A stretch of 64,000 bases of DNA from Denitrobaculum tricleocarpae (lineage in GTDB: Bacteria > Pseudomonadota > Alphaproteobacteria > Kiloniellales > Kiloniellaceae). The position numbers and the translations under genes were made by a program. Shown here in pieces: positions 52,198-62,068 of this stretch. Position 1 is the first letter of the stretch. Each line of letters begins with the position of its first letter. Under the pieces are notes generated by a model. It did not search any database and was not told where the DNA came from. It saw only the letters and a program-made list of their open reading frames with translations. The stretch covers positions 1 to 64,000 of the forward strand of contig NZ_ML660057.1 of NCBI RefSeq assembly GCF_007004665.1, given 5' to 3'.

Positions 52198-54039
52198 TCA
52201 GTCGTTCGCCCTCACCTTGACATAGGACCCCGGCGCGTCCTCGATCACCGGCAGCTTTCCCTCTCCCGGAATCCGCGGTGACGTCTTCTTCGTGCCTGAC
52301 TTCTTGGAAAGCCAGCTATGCCAATCCGGCCACCAGGAGCCTTCATGCCGCTCCGCGCCCTCGAACCAGTCTTCCTTGCTCTTTGGCTTCTTGGCATTGA
52401 TCCAATGGCAGTACTTGTTCGCCGCGGGGGGATTAACGATCCCCGCGATGTGACCTGAAGCCCCCAGAACGAACCGGACAGGTCCCCCCAGCAGAGAAGT
52501 CGCCGGGTACGAGGATCCCCAGGGCGCAATATGGTCCTCCTTGGTGGCAAGAAAATATGTCGGGATCTTGATCTTTGAGATGTCGATCGGCGTATCGTCC
52601 AGAACCATTCCACCGGGTTCTTTCAGAAGATTTTCCTGATAAACCTTGCGCAGGTAGTAGGACAACATCGAAGCCGGCAGGCGCGTGGAGTCCGAGTTCC
52701 AATACAGCAGGTCGAACGGCATGGCGTCGCGGCCCAGGAGATAATTGTTCACCACGAATGACCAGATCAGATCGTTCTCGCGCATCATGTTGAAGATCTG
52801 CGCCAGATGATGGGCCTCGAGGTAACCGGTTTCCTCCATGTGGCGATCCATCGCCGCCAGTTGCTCGTCGTCGATAAAGACACTGACCTCGCCGATGTCC
52901 TGCAGATCGACCATGGTCGCCAGCAGGGTCGCGGACGCCACGCGGTCATCTCCTTTTTCGGCCATGTACGCCAATGTGGAAACGGTCAGGATACCGCCGA
53001 TACAAAAACCGAGAACGTTGATCTTGCTCTCGCCGGTCGCCTGCTCGATGGCATCGATCGCGGCTATTGGCCCTTCCAGCATGTAGTCGCTGAAGGACTT
53101 GTTCGCGAGTTCCTTGCGGGGATTGACCCATGAGATGACGAAGAGCGTGTAGCCCTGGTCCACGGCCCACTTGATCAGGCTGTTTTTAGGCTGCAGGTCG
53201 AGCACGTAGAACTTGTTGATCCAGGGCGGCACGAAGAGCAATGGGCGTTTGTAGACTGTCTCTGTGCTGGGCGCATACTGTATGAGCTGCATGAGGTCGT
53301 TCTGAAAAACCACCTTGCCCGGCGTCACCGCGACATTCTTACCGACCTCGAACTTGGACTCATCGGTCATGGAGATCGCGAGACGGCCATCCCCCTTCTC
53401 CAGATCTGAAAGCAGGTTCTGCAGTCCGGACATGAGGTTCTCACCACCGGTATCCATGGTTTTCTTAAGGACGGCCGGATTGGTCATGGCGAAGTTGGTG
53501 GGCGAGAGCGCGCTCAGATACTGCCGGGTATAGAAATCAACCTTTTCCTTGCTCTTGGGATCAATGCCTTCGACGTCGCGCACGAGGGACTGCGCCCAGC
53601 GCGAGGACAACAGATAACTCTGCTTGATGAAGTCGAACAGCAGATCTTCGCTCCATTCATTCGCCTTAAAGCGCCGGTCTCCACCGGTGGGCTCGATAAC
53701 CGGATCAACCTTTTCTCCCATCATGCGGCGGTTCGTGCTCTGCCAGAGCGCAATATTCTCCTGCATCAGCTTGGACTGGGCTTCCATCATCTTGGCGGGG
53801 TCGCTCCAAAGGGCCGCCGACATCTCCAGAAAGGCTTTGCCGACCGATACGGGGTCCGTGACCTGGAACCCCTGCTCGCTCTGATGCTCCCAAAAGGCTT
53901 GAACGACCCGTTGACTCCGTTCAGCAAGCTCGTTCCAGCGTTCCGCGGCCTCTGCCTGCCCGGTCAAAACCTGCTGCAATTGTTCGAAGCCGTCGCCATC
54001 CTTAGCGCCACCGGAAGTCTTGTCGGCTTGCTCACTCAC
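52198..54039 (-). CDS. phaC: Class I poly(3-hydroxyalkanoate) synthase
   Basis: A 613-residue polymerase joining (R)-3-hydroxyacyl-CoA units into polyester granules. The lipase-like box GFCIGG contains the catalytic Cys346. Conserved blocks LLFVPPWINKFYVLDLQPKN, VISWVNPRKE and GGPVRFVLGASGHIAGIVNP (with the catalytic His) confirm class I. The GTG at 54039 has GGGGAGAGA upstream and was preferred to a longer start at 54096. The phaA/B genes, phasin and phaR are not in the window. Confidence 0.97.
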   Translation of the reverse strand: MSEQADKTSGGAKDGDGFEQLQQVLTGQAEAAERWNELAERSQRVVQAFWEHQSEQGFQVTDPVSVGKAFLEMSAALWSDPAKMMEAQSKLMQENIALWQSTNRRMMGEKVDPVIEPTGGDRRFKANEWSEDLLFDFIKQSYLLSSRWAQSLVRDVEGIDPKSKEKVDFYTRQYLSALSPTNFAMTNPAVLKKTMDTGGENLMSGLQNLLSDLEKGDGRLAISMTDESKFEVGKNVAVTPGKVVFQNDLMQLIQYAPSTETVYKRPLLFVPPWINKFYVLDLQPKNSLIKWAVDQGYTLFVISWVNPRKELANKSFSDYMLEGPIAAIDAIEQATGESKINVLGFCIGGILTVSTLAYMAEKGDDRVASATLLATMVDLQDIGEVSVFIDDEQLAAMDRHMEETGYLEAHHLAQIFNMMRENDLIWSFVVNNYLLGRDAMPFDLLYWNSDSTRLPASMLSYYLRKVYQENLLKEPGGMVLDDTPIDISKIKIPTYFLATKEDHIAPWGSSYPATSLLGGPVRFVLGASGHIAGIVNPPAANKYCHWINAKKPKSKEDWFEGAERHEGSWWPDWHSWLSKKSGTKKTSPRIPGEGKLPVIEDAPGSYVKVRAND

Positions 54040-54708
54040 GTTTCTCTCCCCGTTTGATCTGAATTGCCCGCTCGTCCCGACCGGCCAAGACTTCAAGTGG
54101 GCTGATGCCCCGTTTGAATAGGTTATAGCACCCGCCTGCCCTTCGCCGCGACCGGTTATTGATTTGCGGGAACATGGATCTTTTAAGCGGCTGCAAACTT
54201 ACAGCGATATCTACGATTCGGTGCAGACTACTTCGGATAGTGTTCAGGCGCTCAGCTTACTGCCAAACACGAGTATTCACAAAACACTCACCCGCCAAAA
54301 CACCAAAACACTGCTCCGCTGCACAGGAGATAGGCAAAAAAATCAAATACCGGAGCAAACATAAACCCCAAGTCAAAAACTGTTACTTCTTTATCGTTTG
54401 TGCTAATATTCCTGTTCGGCGCCCGGACTGGTCAACGTTCAAGGGCCAAAGCACATGTACGTAGAGATCCTCACATGCATACGGCTCCCCAATTATGATA
54501 GGGCGTATGAAGAACCGGGCAATTGCGCCTGTGGTTACGAGTCATCTCTCCGCGGTGTCAACACACCTTTGAAGCCATGACGTAAATGTCCACGACAGAC
54601 AGGCAGTCATCATAAAAACGTACGAACAGAAAAGGAGTCACGCGGACATCCAAGCGGGGACGGATGTGCGTCAAGGATTCCAAATGAAAAATGAAAGAGG
54701 GAAGTATT
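54040..54708. other. Long intergenic region between phaC and small mscS
   Basis: A 669-nt gap between divergent genes. It must hold both promoters, but I find no gene with family-like sequence, no strong hairpin with a T run and no clear operator. AAAAGGAGT near 54630 resembles a ribosome-binding site without a suitable start after it. Confidence 0.45.
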
Positions 54709-55542
54709 ATGAATGAAGATGTCGCAGAGACCTGGGACCTCATTGTCGAAATCATAACCACCTACGGCCTCGATGTCGTCGGCGGCATTATTATACTGAT
54801 CATTGGTTGGATGTTCGCCGGCTGGGCGTCGCGAACCGTCGATAAGCTGCTGGGCAAAAGCCCGCGCATGGACGAAACCCTGCGCAAGTTTTTCGCCAGC
54901 ATTGTCCGCTACGCAGTCATCATCTTTACGGTGGTCGCCGTTCTCAGTCAGTTCGGTGTCGAGACCACAAGCTTTATCGCCGTCCTGGGCGCCATGGGTC
55001 TCGCGATCGGCCTGGCACTGCAGGGAACGCTGGGCCACGTCGCGTCCGGCGTCATGCTCTTGATGTTCCGTCCCTTTAAGATCGGCGACTTCATCGATGG
55101 CGGCGGCGTAACCGGGACGGTCGAGGCGATCTCGCTCTTCACGACGACCATGAACACCCCGGACAACGTTCACATCATCGTCCCCAACGGCCAGCTTTGG
55201 GACACGGCGATCAAGAACTTCAGCCACAACGCCAACCGCCGTGTCGACATGGTGATGGGTATCGGATACGGCGACAGCATCGATGACGCCATGAAGGCCA
55301 TCCTGGAAATTGCCGAGGCGGACTCCCGGGTTCACAAGGACCCCGCGCCGATGGTCGCCGTCGGAGAGCTCGCCGACAGTTCGGTCAACATCATCGTGCG
55401 TGTATGGTGCAGCGCCGGAGATTACTGGGGCGTGAAATTCGATATGACCAAGGCCATGAAGCAGCGCTTCGACGCCGACGGCATTTCGATTCCCTTCCCC
55501 CAACGCGACGTTCATCTCATCAATTCGAGCGACGCCGCTTAA
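54709..55542 (+). CDS. mscS: Small-conductance mechanosensitive channel, MscS
   Basis: A 277-residue channel close to E. coli MscS (286). Three N-terminal helices lead to the pore segment GVETTSFIAVLGAMGLAIGL and QGTLGHVASGVMLLMFRPFK, where the Gly/Ala pattern lines the pore. The beta domain (VTGTVEAISLFTTTMNTPDN, IIVPNGQLWDTAIKNFS) and a C-terminal alpha/beta domain follow. The ATG at 54709 has AGAGGG upstream. It releases solutes upon osmotic downshock and is a second MscS-type gene besides the large one at 19872. Confidence 0.96.
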   Translation: MNEDVAETWDLIVEIITTYGLDVVGGIIILIIGWMFAGWASRTVDKLLGKSPRMDETLRKFFASIVRYAVIIFTVVAVLSQFGVETTSFIAVLGAMGLAIGLALQGTLGHVASGVMLLMFRPFKIGDFIDGGGVTGTVEAISLFTTTMNTPDNVHIIVPNGQLWDTAIKNFSHNANRRVDMVMGIGYGDSIDDAMKAILEIAEADSRVHKDPAPMVAVGELADSSVNIIVRVWCSAGDYWGVKFDMTKAMKQRFDADGISIPFPQRDVHLINSSDAA

Positions 55543-55558
55543 GCCGTCAGGTCTTGAG

Positions 55559-55591
55559 CAATGCCGGGCGCGATTCCCGTGCCCGGCATTG
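55559..55591. terminator. Terminator hairpin after mscS
   Basis: An 11-bp perfect stem CAATGCCGGGC / GCCCGGCATTG with an 11-nt loop lies 17 nt after the mscS stop codon and 26 nt before the end of the convergent EF-hand gene. There is only a short T-rich stretch after it. Confidence 0.75.
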
Positions 55592-55616
55592 CGCTCTAAA
55601 ACCGTAGGCCCGGGGT

Positions 55617-56168
55617 CTACTGGGCGACAGCACCATCACCGTCCGGATTTCTTTGACCGCGCCCGCCTTTCTTGCGCCGGTCGTCTTTGGACAGAACCCC
55701 GTCGCCATTTCTGTCATGACGTTCCACCGCATTGGCAAAAGGCTCCAGAAACTCGCCCGCCGTGACGATGGCATCACCATCTTCATCGAGGCGCTGGAAA
55801 CGGTCCACCATGCGTGAGCGGTTCATCTCCATCCAAAAGACCTGAAATTCCTCAAGGCTCAGTGTGCCGTCATTGTCGCTGTCGTACTGGGCAAGCTGCT
55901 GCTGCCGGCCGGTATCAATTTCGGCCTGCGTGAGAGAGCCATCCTCGTTCGCATCGAAGGACTGCATCATACGCCGCATCATCTTCCGACCTTTAGCGCG
56001 CTGTCCTCCGAAGTGACCGCCCTGGCCGTGTGCATAGGCCACGGAACCGCCTTTCGAACCGCCGTAACCGCTCCAGCGATCGTGCGCATTGCTGAGACCC
56101 GCACCGGCCAGACCGAGCACAAGAACCAGGCTCACGCCGGCAACGGAAAGCTTTGTCGTTCTTTTCAT
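55617..56168 (-). CDS. Exported EF-hand calcium-binding protein
   Basis: A 183-residue protein with a signal peptide (about 1-27, ending LSNAHD) and a Gly/His-rich stretch (GGHFGGQRAKG). Four EF-hand loops follow: DANEDGSLTQAE, DSDNDGTLSLEE, DEDGDAIVTAGE and DRNGDGVLSKDD, with the acidic ligands mostly kept. The tail is basic and Gly-rich. It should bind Ca2+ in the periplasm. The start at 56168 has AGAGGA upstream. It is divergent from the response-regulator gene, which may control it. Confidence 0.88.
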   Translation of the reverse strand: MKRTTKLSVAGVSLVLVLGLAGAGLSNAHDRWSGYGGSKGGSVAYAHGQGGHFGGQRAKGRKMMRRMMQSFDANEDGSLTQAEIDTGRQQQLAQYDSDNDGTLSLEEFQVFWMEMNRSRMVDRFQRLDEDGDAIVTAGEFLEPFANAVERHDRNGDGVLSKDDRRKKGGRGQRNPDGDGAVAQ

Positions 56169-56218
56169 GATCATCCTCTGAGTTGAAAACTTCGATGACA
56201 CCAATCTAGGGATAGGAT

Positions 56219-56259
56219 GTCGCAGAAGTTTGTCATCGGAATCGGGAAATCGTCGCAGA
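56219..56259. promoter_or_regulatory. Paired GTCGCAGA boxes in the EF-hand/two-component intergenic region
   Basis: GTCGCAGA occurs at 56219-56226 and again at 56252-56259, 33 nt apart, close to three helical turns. OmpR-type regulators often bind direct repeats, so these may be sites for the adjacent response regulator. The half-sites are 33 nt rather than the usual 10-11 nt apart, so the assignment is tentative. Confidence 0.3.
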
Positions 56260-56354
56260 CTGTGGCGAATCTGGCGCTTGAGACACTTTGATACACTTTT
56301 TTCCGGAAACCGCAGATTTCCTGGGTCATATTAGTCCAATCACAACCTGATCGC

Positions 56355-57083
56355 ATGGAGCCCATGGAGCCGACACCGCATATATTGATCGTCGACGACC
56401 ACGAGGAGATTCGCAGCCTGCTCGCGAAGTATCTGCGCAAGCACAGTTACCGGGTCACGGCTGCCGATGGCGGAACAGCCATGAAGCGGGCTCTGCAGGA
56501 CAGCGCCATTGACCTTGTCGTCCTGGATATCATGATGCCAGGTGAAGACGGCCTCTCCCTCTGCAGCTCCCTGCGCGCCACCAGCGACATACCCGTCATT
56601 CTGCTCACGGCAATGGCGGAAGAAACCGACCGGGTGATCGGGCTGGAAATCGGTGCCGACGACTATCTGACCAAACCCTTCAACCCGAGAGAACTCCTTG
56701 CCCGCATCAAAGCCGTGCTGCGTCGATCGCAGAGCCTGCCGCGGCAGCGGGAGAAGCCGGTGGAAAGCCGTCTCTCCTTCGACCGCTGGCACCTGAGCAC
56801 CGAACAGCGCGAACTGATTGACGGCGCCGATGTCGTCACGCCTCTCAGCACGGCTGAATTTGCGTTGCTGATGGCGTTCTTAGATCATCCCAGGCGCGTC
56901 CTGAGCCGCGAGCAGCTTTTGGATCTCACGCAAGGCAGAGAAGCCAAATCCTTTGACCGCAGCATCGACAATCAAGTCAGCCGGCTGCGAAAAAAAATTG
57001 AGATCGACCCCAAGACCCCCCGGCTCATCAAAACAGTCTGGGGCGGCGGCTACACCTTCGCCAGTGATGTGACACGTTCATGA
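56355..57083 (+). CDS. OmpR-family response regulator
   Basis: A 242-residue regulator. The receiver domain has HILIVDDHEEIRSLLAKYLR, the phospho-acceptor Asp in VVLDIMMPGEDGL and the Lys in DDYLTKPFNPREL. The C-terminal winged helix ends with the typical SRLRKKIEIDPKTPRLIKTV and WGGGYTF. The closest architecture is OmpR/RstA. A second ATG lies at 56364. Its stop overlaps the kinase ATG, so the pair is translated together. Confidence 0.95.
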   Translation: MEPMEPTPHILIVDDHEEIRSLLAKYLRKHSYRVTAADGGTAMKRALQDSAIDLVVLDIMMPGEDGLSLCSSLRATSDIPVILLTAMAEETDRVIGLEIGADDYLTKPFNPRELLARIKAVLRRSQSLPRQREKPVESRLSFDRWHLSTEQRELIDGADVVTPLSTAEFALLMAFLDHPRRVLSREQLLDLTQGREAKSFDRSIDNQVSRLRKKIEIDPKTPRLIKTVWGGGYTFASDVTRS

Positions 57084-58537
57084 AACGCCTCTTCCCCCAA
57101 AGCCTCGCAGGGCAGATGATCGTGCTTTTGTTGCTGGCGCTTGTCGTCTCGCACGTGGTCAGCGCCTTTATTTTCGAAGACGAGCGGCGCGCATCCGTAC
57201 GGAACGCCGTGCGTGAAGAAGCCATCACCGCGATTGCGACCTCGACCAAATTGCTGCTGGATACGCCTGTGGAAGCCCGTAAGCGCGTGGTCCGGCAGGT
57301 GAGCTCCCGCCGCCTGCGCTACTGGTTCTCCAATGCAAGCGCAATTGGACCGGACCGCGAGCTGCGCCTCTCCCTCAAGGACCGCGACCGCTTGGCGGGC
57401 CTGCTGGAGAATGCGGTTCCTGAGGTCCAGGTCGCGGTGACCGAAAGGCCCCGCTTCTTCCGCTGGGCGAAGCAGCAAAGAAAACGCGATCTCGCAGGGG
57501 ATCAATGGGCTGAGCGCGACCGCGGCGATAAACCGAGGAAGGACCATACCCACGACTGGCCCGGACCGCCCGGCTTCGGGTTGCTTGCTTCCATGCGCCT
57601 GCCGGACGGTTCCTGGTTGAATGCCGCAACCGTTGTTCCCGGGGCTGCGACCGCATGGCAATGGCCGGCCCTTGTCTCAATGGTCGTCATGGCGGTCTTG
57701 ATTGCATTGATTGCCGTGGTGATGGCGCGACGCATTGCCCGCCCCGTGACGCGTCTGGTCACGGCGGCGGACCGTTTTGGCCGGGGCGAGGACTTCCCCC
57801 CGTTGCCCGAGGACGGACCACCGGAGTTGCGCCGGATGACGGCCTCGTTCAATGCCATGCGCACGCGCCTGCAGCGCTACGTGGAAGACAAGACCCGTTT
57901 GCTCGCCGCGGTCTCGCACGACTTGCGGACACCCATCACGTCCATGCGTCTGCGCGCGGAATTTATCGAAAACGAAGAAACCCGGATGAAGATGATCGAA
58001 GCCCTTGAGGAGATGGAGCGCATCACCGACGCGACGCTCGCTTTTGCACGGGAAGACGCGGTGCAGGAAGACACCCGCACCTTGGACCTTGCCGCGCTTC
58101 TTGGGAGCCTCTGCGATGATTTGCGCGATCTCGGGAAAGAGGTTGAGTGCGCGCCGGGCGAACGGCTGCCCTACCCCTGCCGGCCGGTCGCATTGAAGCG
58201 CGCATTACGCAATCTCATTGAAAACGCGGTCATCTACGGCGACCGGGCACGCGTCCGCATCGAGCGCAGCGAAGACAGTCTGTCGATCGTCATTGAGGAT
58301 GACGGTCCCGGCATCCCGGAAGAGGCTTTTGAACGGGTCTTTAAACCTTTTGAGCGCATGGAAGAGTCCCGCAATCGCGAAACGGGCGGCATCGGGCTTG
58401 GTTTATCGATCGCGCGCTCCATACTCCGCAGTCACGGGGGCGACGTTACGCTGCGTAACCGGCCAGCGCGTAACCAGTCTGCGCATAACCGTTCTCCCGG
58501 CGGCCTCACCGCAACCGCCTCACTTCCCAAGATATAG
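57080..58537 (+). CDS. Sensor histidine kinase with HAMP domain
   Basis: A 485-residue membrane kinase. Two helices (about 12-30 and 190-212) frame a periplasmic sensor domain whose second half is rich in His, Asp, Arg and Lys (about 110-165). HAMP follows, then the H-box VSHDLRTPITSMRLRAEF, N-box LIENAVIYGD, G1 DDGPGIPEEAF and G2 GGIGLGLSIA. The charged sensor loop and the adjacent EF-hand gene hint at metal-ion sensing, which is not proven. Confidence 0.94.
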   Translation: MKRLFPQSLAGQMIVLLLLALVVSHVVSAFIFEDERRASVRNAVREEAITAIATSTKLLLDTPVEARKRVVRQVSSRRLRYWFSNASAIGPDRELRLSLKDRDRLAGLLENAVPEVQVAVTERPRFFRWAKQQRKRDLAGDQWAERDRGDKPRKDHTHDWPGPPGFGLLASMRLPDGSWLNAATVVPGAATAWQWPALVSMVVMAVLIALIAVVMARRIARPVTRLVTAADRFGRGEDFPPLPEDGPPELRRMTASFNAMRTRLQRYVEDKTRLLAAVSHDLRTPITSMRLRAEFIENEETRMKMIEALEEMERITDATLAFAREDAVQEDTRTLDLAALLGSLCDDLRDLGKEVECAPGERLPYPCRPVALKRALRNLIENAVIYGDRARVRIERSEDSLSIVIEDDGPGIPEEAFERVFKPFERMEESRNRETGGIGLGLSIARSILRSHGGDVTLRNRPARNQSAHNRSPGGLTATASLPKI

Positions 58538-59125
58538 AACAATTTAGACAAATCCCGGCTTTAACGGTTTGTTGGTTTGATCGGACAAAACTGTCCGGCA
58601 ATTCGGCAGTGGCATTGAGGATACGCGACGGTCCCTTCGCCATCACGTCCTAACGGGCGGTCGCGCAAAGCATTGGAAAATATGATAGAGCCGTGGGTTG
58701 GAACGTTCGTCCGAAAGACGCGCAAGTACTCTGGGATGTCATATGCGGACAATTTGGACAGAGCCCGACCGGATTCGAACTGCGCGCAGGAAGAGGGCGC
58801 GATGTTTCAAAACAGGCGCGAAAGCGCCAGCCGAATTGAGATAAGTTGCGTTGGCGCGGATTTTGCGATATCTGTCCGGCCAGGATGGCTTTACGGCTTT
58901 TGACGGAGTCGGAGCAAAGAACTTAAACACCCATACGGGTTGTGCGATTTCTTTTGATACACGCGCAAAAGGTGTTTAAAATTTGCCTTGAACTGGCGGG
59001 CCATCGTTTAGATGTAGTGGTGGTGCCATATTGAAGACACGTTCACGCACTAGCGTGCGCAGGTCTTCAAGGGCTGGCGCTGAGCCGGTTGTATGTCTGG
59101 TAATTTTACGAGGAATTTTTCGTCC
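58538..59125. other. Intergenic region after the kinase gene
   Basis: About 590 nt without a convincing gene. A CGGACA/TGTCCG dyad sits at 58582-58597 and GGACA recurs near 58747 and 58757. Short open frames here have no ribosome-binding site and no family-like sequence. Confidence 0.4.
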
Positions 59126-59323
59126 ATGGGCGATTACGCGTTTAATCACACATCTCTCCTGCTCGACCTGTGCGCTGCCGTGCGCGGCACAACAAAAGAG
59201 CATGGCGTTAAACTGTCCGACGATGGCGGTGAACTGATGCGTGTCCTGGATAATTATCTGGCATTTGCCAACGACGAAGGTTTCATCGACTCCGCAGATC
59301 AACTCAAGCGGACTGGGTCCTGA
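59126..59323 (+). CDS. Possible small protein of unknown function
   Basis: A 65-residue frame starting MGDYAFNHTSLLLDLCAAV and ending LAFANDEGFIDSADQLKRTG. A GAGGAA lies about 11 nt before the ATG at 59126. It reads like a real helical protein (amphipathic LSDDGGELMRVLDNYLAFAN), but I recognise no family and it is not linked to a neighbour. An alternative in-frame start at 59093 exists. Confidence 0.35.
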   Translation: MGDYAFNHTSLLLDLCAAVRGTTKEHGVKLSDDGGELMRVLDNYLAFANDEGFIDSADQLKRTGS

Positions 59324-59586
59324 AGCCAGGAAAGCGGGAACGCCGCAGGTACGGCAACACCACGAAGCCGATCACGCTCCCCTGCGGATCGACATCTCCA
59401 TTCTCCTCCGCTCTTTCGATGCTGAGAGACATTTCTGTTCGGAAATCTGTCATGAGCTGAAGCGGAAATTGCTTTTCGGCTTGGTTCCGAACCAGGGTTT
59501 CTGTCATCCTTTACCAAATTGCCGGGTGATGCAGCGGCACCTTCTGACGCTGCCAGGGAATCGGCAAGCGGACGGGAGAAAAAGGA

Positions 59587-60888
59587 ATGTCGCTGGCTTC
59601 GGAAACGCGGGCTGACGGTGCTGCCGGGGGGTACCATCCTCTCGACGGCGGGACCCTGCCGGATTATCTCGCAAAGCTTGAGAACTGCGCTTCGATATTG
59701 GGCGGCAACCCAAGCGAATGGCACGTCGATGAAGTCGGTGACGGAAATCTCAATCTTGTTTTCATTGTGCGTGGAGCCAGCGGTTCTCTGGTGGCAAAGC
59801 AGGCTTTGCCCTATGTCCGGCTGGTCGGCGAGAGCTGGCCCCTGCCCCTCAAGCGCGCTTTCTTCGAACATGAAGCCCTGATCACACAGATCGACTGCGT
59901 GCCGGACCTGGTCCCTGCGGTCCACCACTACGACGATGTCATGGCCCTGACGGTCATGGAACATCTGACACCGCACATCATTCTGCGCAAAGGTCTAATC
60001 GCCGGAAATCTCTATCCGAAGCTGGCGGAGCAGATCTCGGAGTTCATGGCACAGACTCTCTTCAAAACCTCTGACCTCTATCTTTCAGCCAAGGAAAAGA
60101 AACAGCGCAACGCCGTCTTTTGCGACAACGATGCCCTCTGCAAAATCACCGAGGATCTGGTCTTCACAGACCCGTACCGCGTGGCGGAGCTCAATCGTTG
60201 GACCAGTCCGCAGCTGGACGATACCGCAGCACGGTTCCGTAACGATGCAGAGCTCAAGGTCGCCGTGCAGTCGCTCAAAGAAGCCTTCATGGGGCGCGCA
60301 GAAGCCCTGATCCACGGTGATCTCCACTCAGGCTCCATTATGGTGACTGAGACGGAAACCAAGGTCATCGATCCGGAATTCGCGTTTTACGGCCCCCGCG
60401 GGTTTGATGTCGGCGCAGTGATCGGCAACCTTTTCCTGGCTTACTTCTCTCAGCCCGGCCATGCCGGCAACGGCCAGGACCGCGTTGCATACGGCGAGTG
60501 GATTCTCACCCAGATCGGCGAGATCTGGGAGCGTTTTCAAAGCAGATTCCTGCAGCTTTGGGAAAGCCAGGGACAAGGCGATGCCTATGTCGCGGGTCTC
60601 TTTGAGGAGCTGGACAGCGCAGCCGCATTCGCCGCCTATCGGCGGACTTACCTGCAGGACCTGTTTCACGATTCTCTCGGCTTTGCAGGCGCCAAGATGA
60701 TCCGCCGCATTTTGGGCCTTGCGCACGTCGAAGACCTCGAATCCATAGAAGATCCGGATCGGCGCGCCGCCTGTGAGACCAAGGCTCTGGCCTTGGGCCG
60801 GATCCTGATCGTCGATCGCAAGACATACGAGAACATGGCATCTGTGATAAGCTATGCCAGGCAACTCCAGGGAGGCGACGAAGAATGA
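59587..60888 (+). CDS. mtnK: S-methyl-5-thioribose kinase
   Basis: A 433-residue aminoglycoside-phosphotransferase-fold kinase that phosphorylates methylthioribose at O1 in the methionine salvage pathway. Seen are the nucleotide loop [10 protein letters not shown], the catalytic [14 protein letters not shown], the metal-binding [17 protein letters not shown] and the RAFFEHEAL region. The length is slightly above the usual ~400 residues. Its stop overlaps the mtnA ATG by 4 nt. Confidence 0.94.
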   Translation: MSLASETRADGAAGGYHPLDGGTLPDYLAKLENCASILGGNPSEWHVDEVGDGNLNLVFIVRGASGSLVAKQALPYVRLVGESWPLPLKRAFFEHEALITQIDCVPDLVPAVHHYDDVMALTVMEHLTPHIILRKGLIAGNLYPKLAEQISEFMAQTLFKTSDLYLSAKEKKQRNAVFCDNDALCKITEDLVFTDPYRVAELNRWTSPQLDDTAARFRNDAELKVAVQSLKEAFMGRAEALIHGDLHSGSIMVTETETKVIDPEFAFYGPRGFDVGAVIGNLFLAYFSQPGHAGNGQDRVAYGEWILTQIGEIWERFQSRFLQLWESQGQGDAYVAGLFEELDSAAAFAAYRRTYLQDLFHDSLGFAGAKMIRRILGLAHVEDLESIEDPDRRAACETKALALGRILIVDRKTYENMASVISYARQLQGGDEE

Positions 60889-61991
60889 ATGTCGAGGGCA
60901 AAGCCTACCGCACGATCTGGCTCGCGCAGGACGGTAAGACGGTCGAAATTATCGACCAGACGAAACTGCCTCATGAATTCACGACCGTTCGCTTGAGCAA
61001 CCTTGAAGACGCGGCGCGAGCGATCCGTGACATGCTCGTGCGCGGTGCGCCCCTTATCGGGGCCACAGCAGCCTATGGCGTCTGCGTCGCGCTGGAAGAT
61101 GACGCATCCGATGCCCGTATTGCCCAGGTATACGAAACCCTCCTGTCCACCCGGCCAACTGCGGTCAATCTGCGCTGGGCGCTCGATGACATGCGCGCCC
61201 GCTTGCTGGCCCTGCCGCGCGAACAGCGGCAGCGCGCAGCTTACCGCAGGGCCGCGGAGATCTGCGATGAGGACGTCGAGATCTGCAGCTCCATCGGCGA
61301 CCACGGCCGGGACCTGATTTCAGGGCTTTGGGAGGCCAAAGACCGCAAAGGCGTGATCAACCTGCTGACGCACTGCAATGCGGGGTGGCTGGCAACCGTC
61401 GACTGGGGAACCGCCATCGCCCCGATCTACAAGGCGCACGATGCCGGCATTCCCGTCCATGTCTGGGTTGACGAAACCCGCCCGCGCAACCAGGGCGCCA
61501 GCCTCACGGCATGGGAACTTGGGCGCCACGGTGTCCCGCACACGGTTATCGTCGATAACGTGGGCGGTCACCTGATGCAGCACGGCCAGGTCGATGCCTG
61601 CATCGTCGGTACGGACCGGACAACGGCGGGCGGAGACGTCTGCAACAAGATCGGAACTTATCTGAAAGCCCTGGCCGCGGACGCCAACAGCGTCCCCTTC
61701 TACGTCGCCCTGCCTAGCCCCACGATCGACTGGACCATTGAAGACGGCCTGCGCGATATTCCGATCGAGCAGCGGGACGCAAGCGAAGTCTCCCACATCA
61801 CGGGGCGCACAGACCAGGGTGATGTCGCGACTGTAAAGCTGACCCCGGATGGGAGCCCCGCGGCAAACTATGCTTTCGACGTGACGCCGGCGCGCTATGT
61901 TACAGGCCTGATCACCGAACGCGGCGTCTGTGCTGCATCGCGCGACGGCCTGGAGGCCCTCTTCCCGGAACGGAAAACGCTGAGCGCCTGA
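60885..61991 (+). CDS. mtnA: S-methyl-5-thioribose-1-phosphate isomerase
   Basis: A 368-residue isomerase turning methylthioribose 1-phosphate into methylthioribulose 1-phosphate. The catalytic Cys164 is in [11 protein letters not shown] and Asp244 in [30 protein letters not shown] and the N-terminal [13 protein letters not shown] are further signatures. Later salvage enzymes (mtnB, C, D) are not in the window. The MTA source may be spermidine synthase (15 kb). Confidence 0.96.
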   Translation: MNVEGKAYRTIWLAQDGKTVEIIDQTKLPHEFTTVRLSNLEDAARAIRDMLVRGAPLIGATAAYGVCVALEDDASDARIAQVYETLLSTRPTAVNLRWALDDMRARLLALPREQRQRAAYRRAAEICDEDVEICSSIGDHGRDLISGLWEAKDRKGVINLLTHCNAGWLATVDWGTAIAPIYKAHDAGIPVHVWVDETRPRNQGASLTAWELGRHGVPHTVIVDNVGGHLMQHGQVDACIVGTDRTTAGGDVCNKIGTYLKALAADANSVPFYVALPSPTIDWTIEDGLRDIPIEQRDASEVSHITGRTDQGDVATVKLTPDGSPAANYAFDVTPARYVTGLITERGVCAASRDGLEALFPERKTLSA

Positions 61992-62068
61992 TTGCCCGAG
62001 TACGTTCTCAATCTGGCCACCAGCAACACCGCGGCCCCTCCCCAAACCAGCACTTGGAGCTGACTGTC

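Noticed and set aside
54159-54464. 101-residue frame in the gap upstream of mscS
   Set aside because: No ribosome-binding site and no family-like sequence; composition follows the AT-rich intergenic DNA.
58755-58800. TTCGAA segment resembling a tRNA T-loop (CCGGATTCGAACTGCGC)
   Set aside because: The flanking bases do not form a T stem, and no anticodon or acceptor stem can be folded on either strand.
59304-59507. 67-residue minus-strand frame (MTETLVRNQAEKQF...)
   Set aside because: Protein-like in places, but the only Shine-Dalgarno-like run touches the ATG and it overlaps the plus-strand small frame. Not enough to list as a gene.
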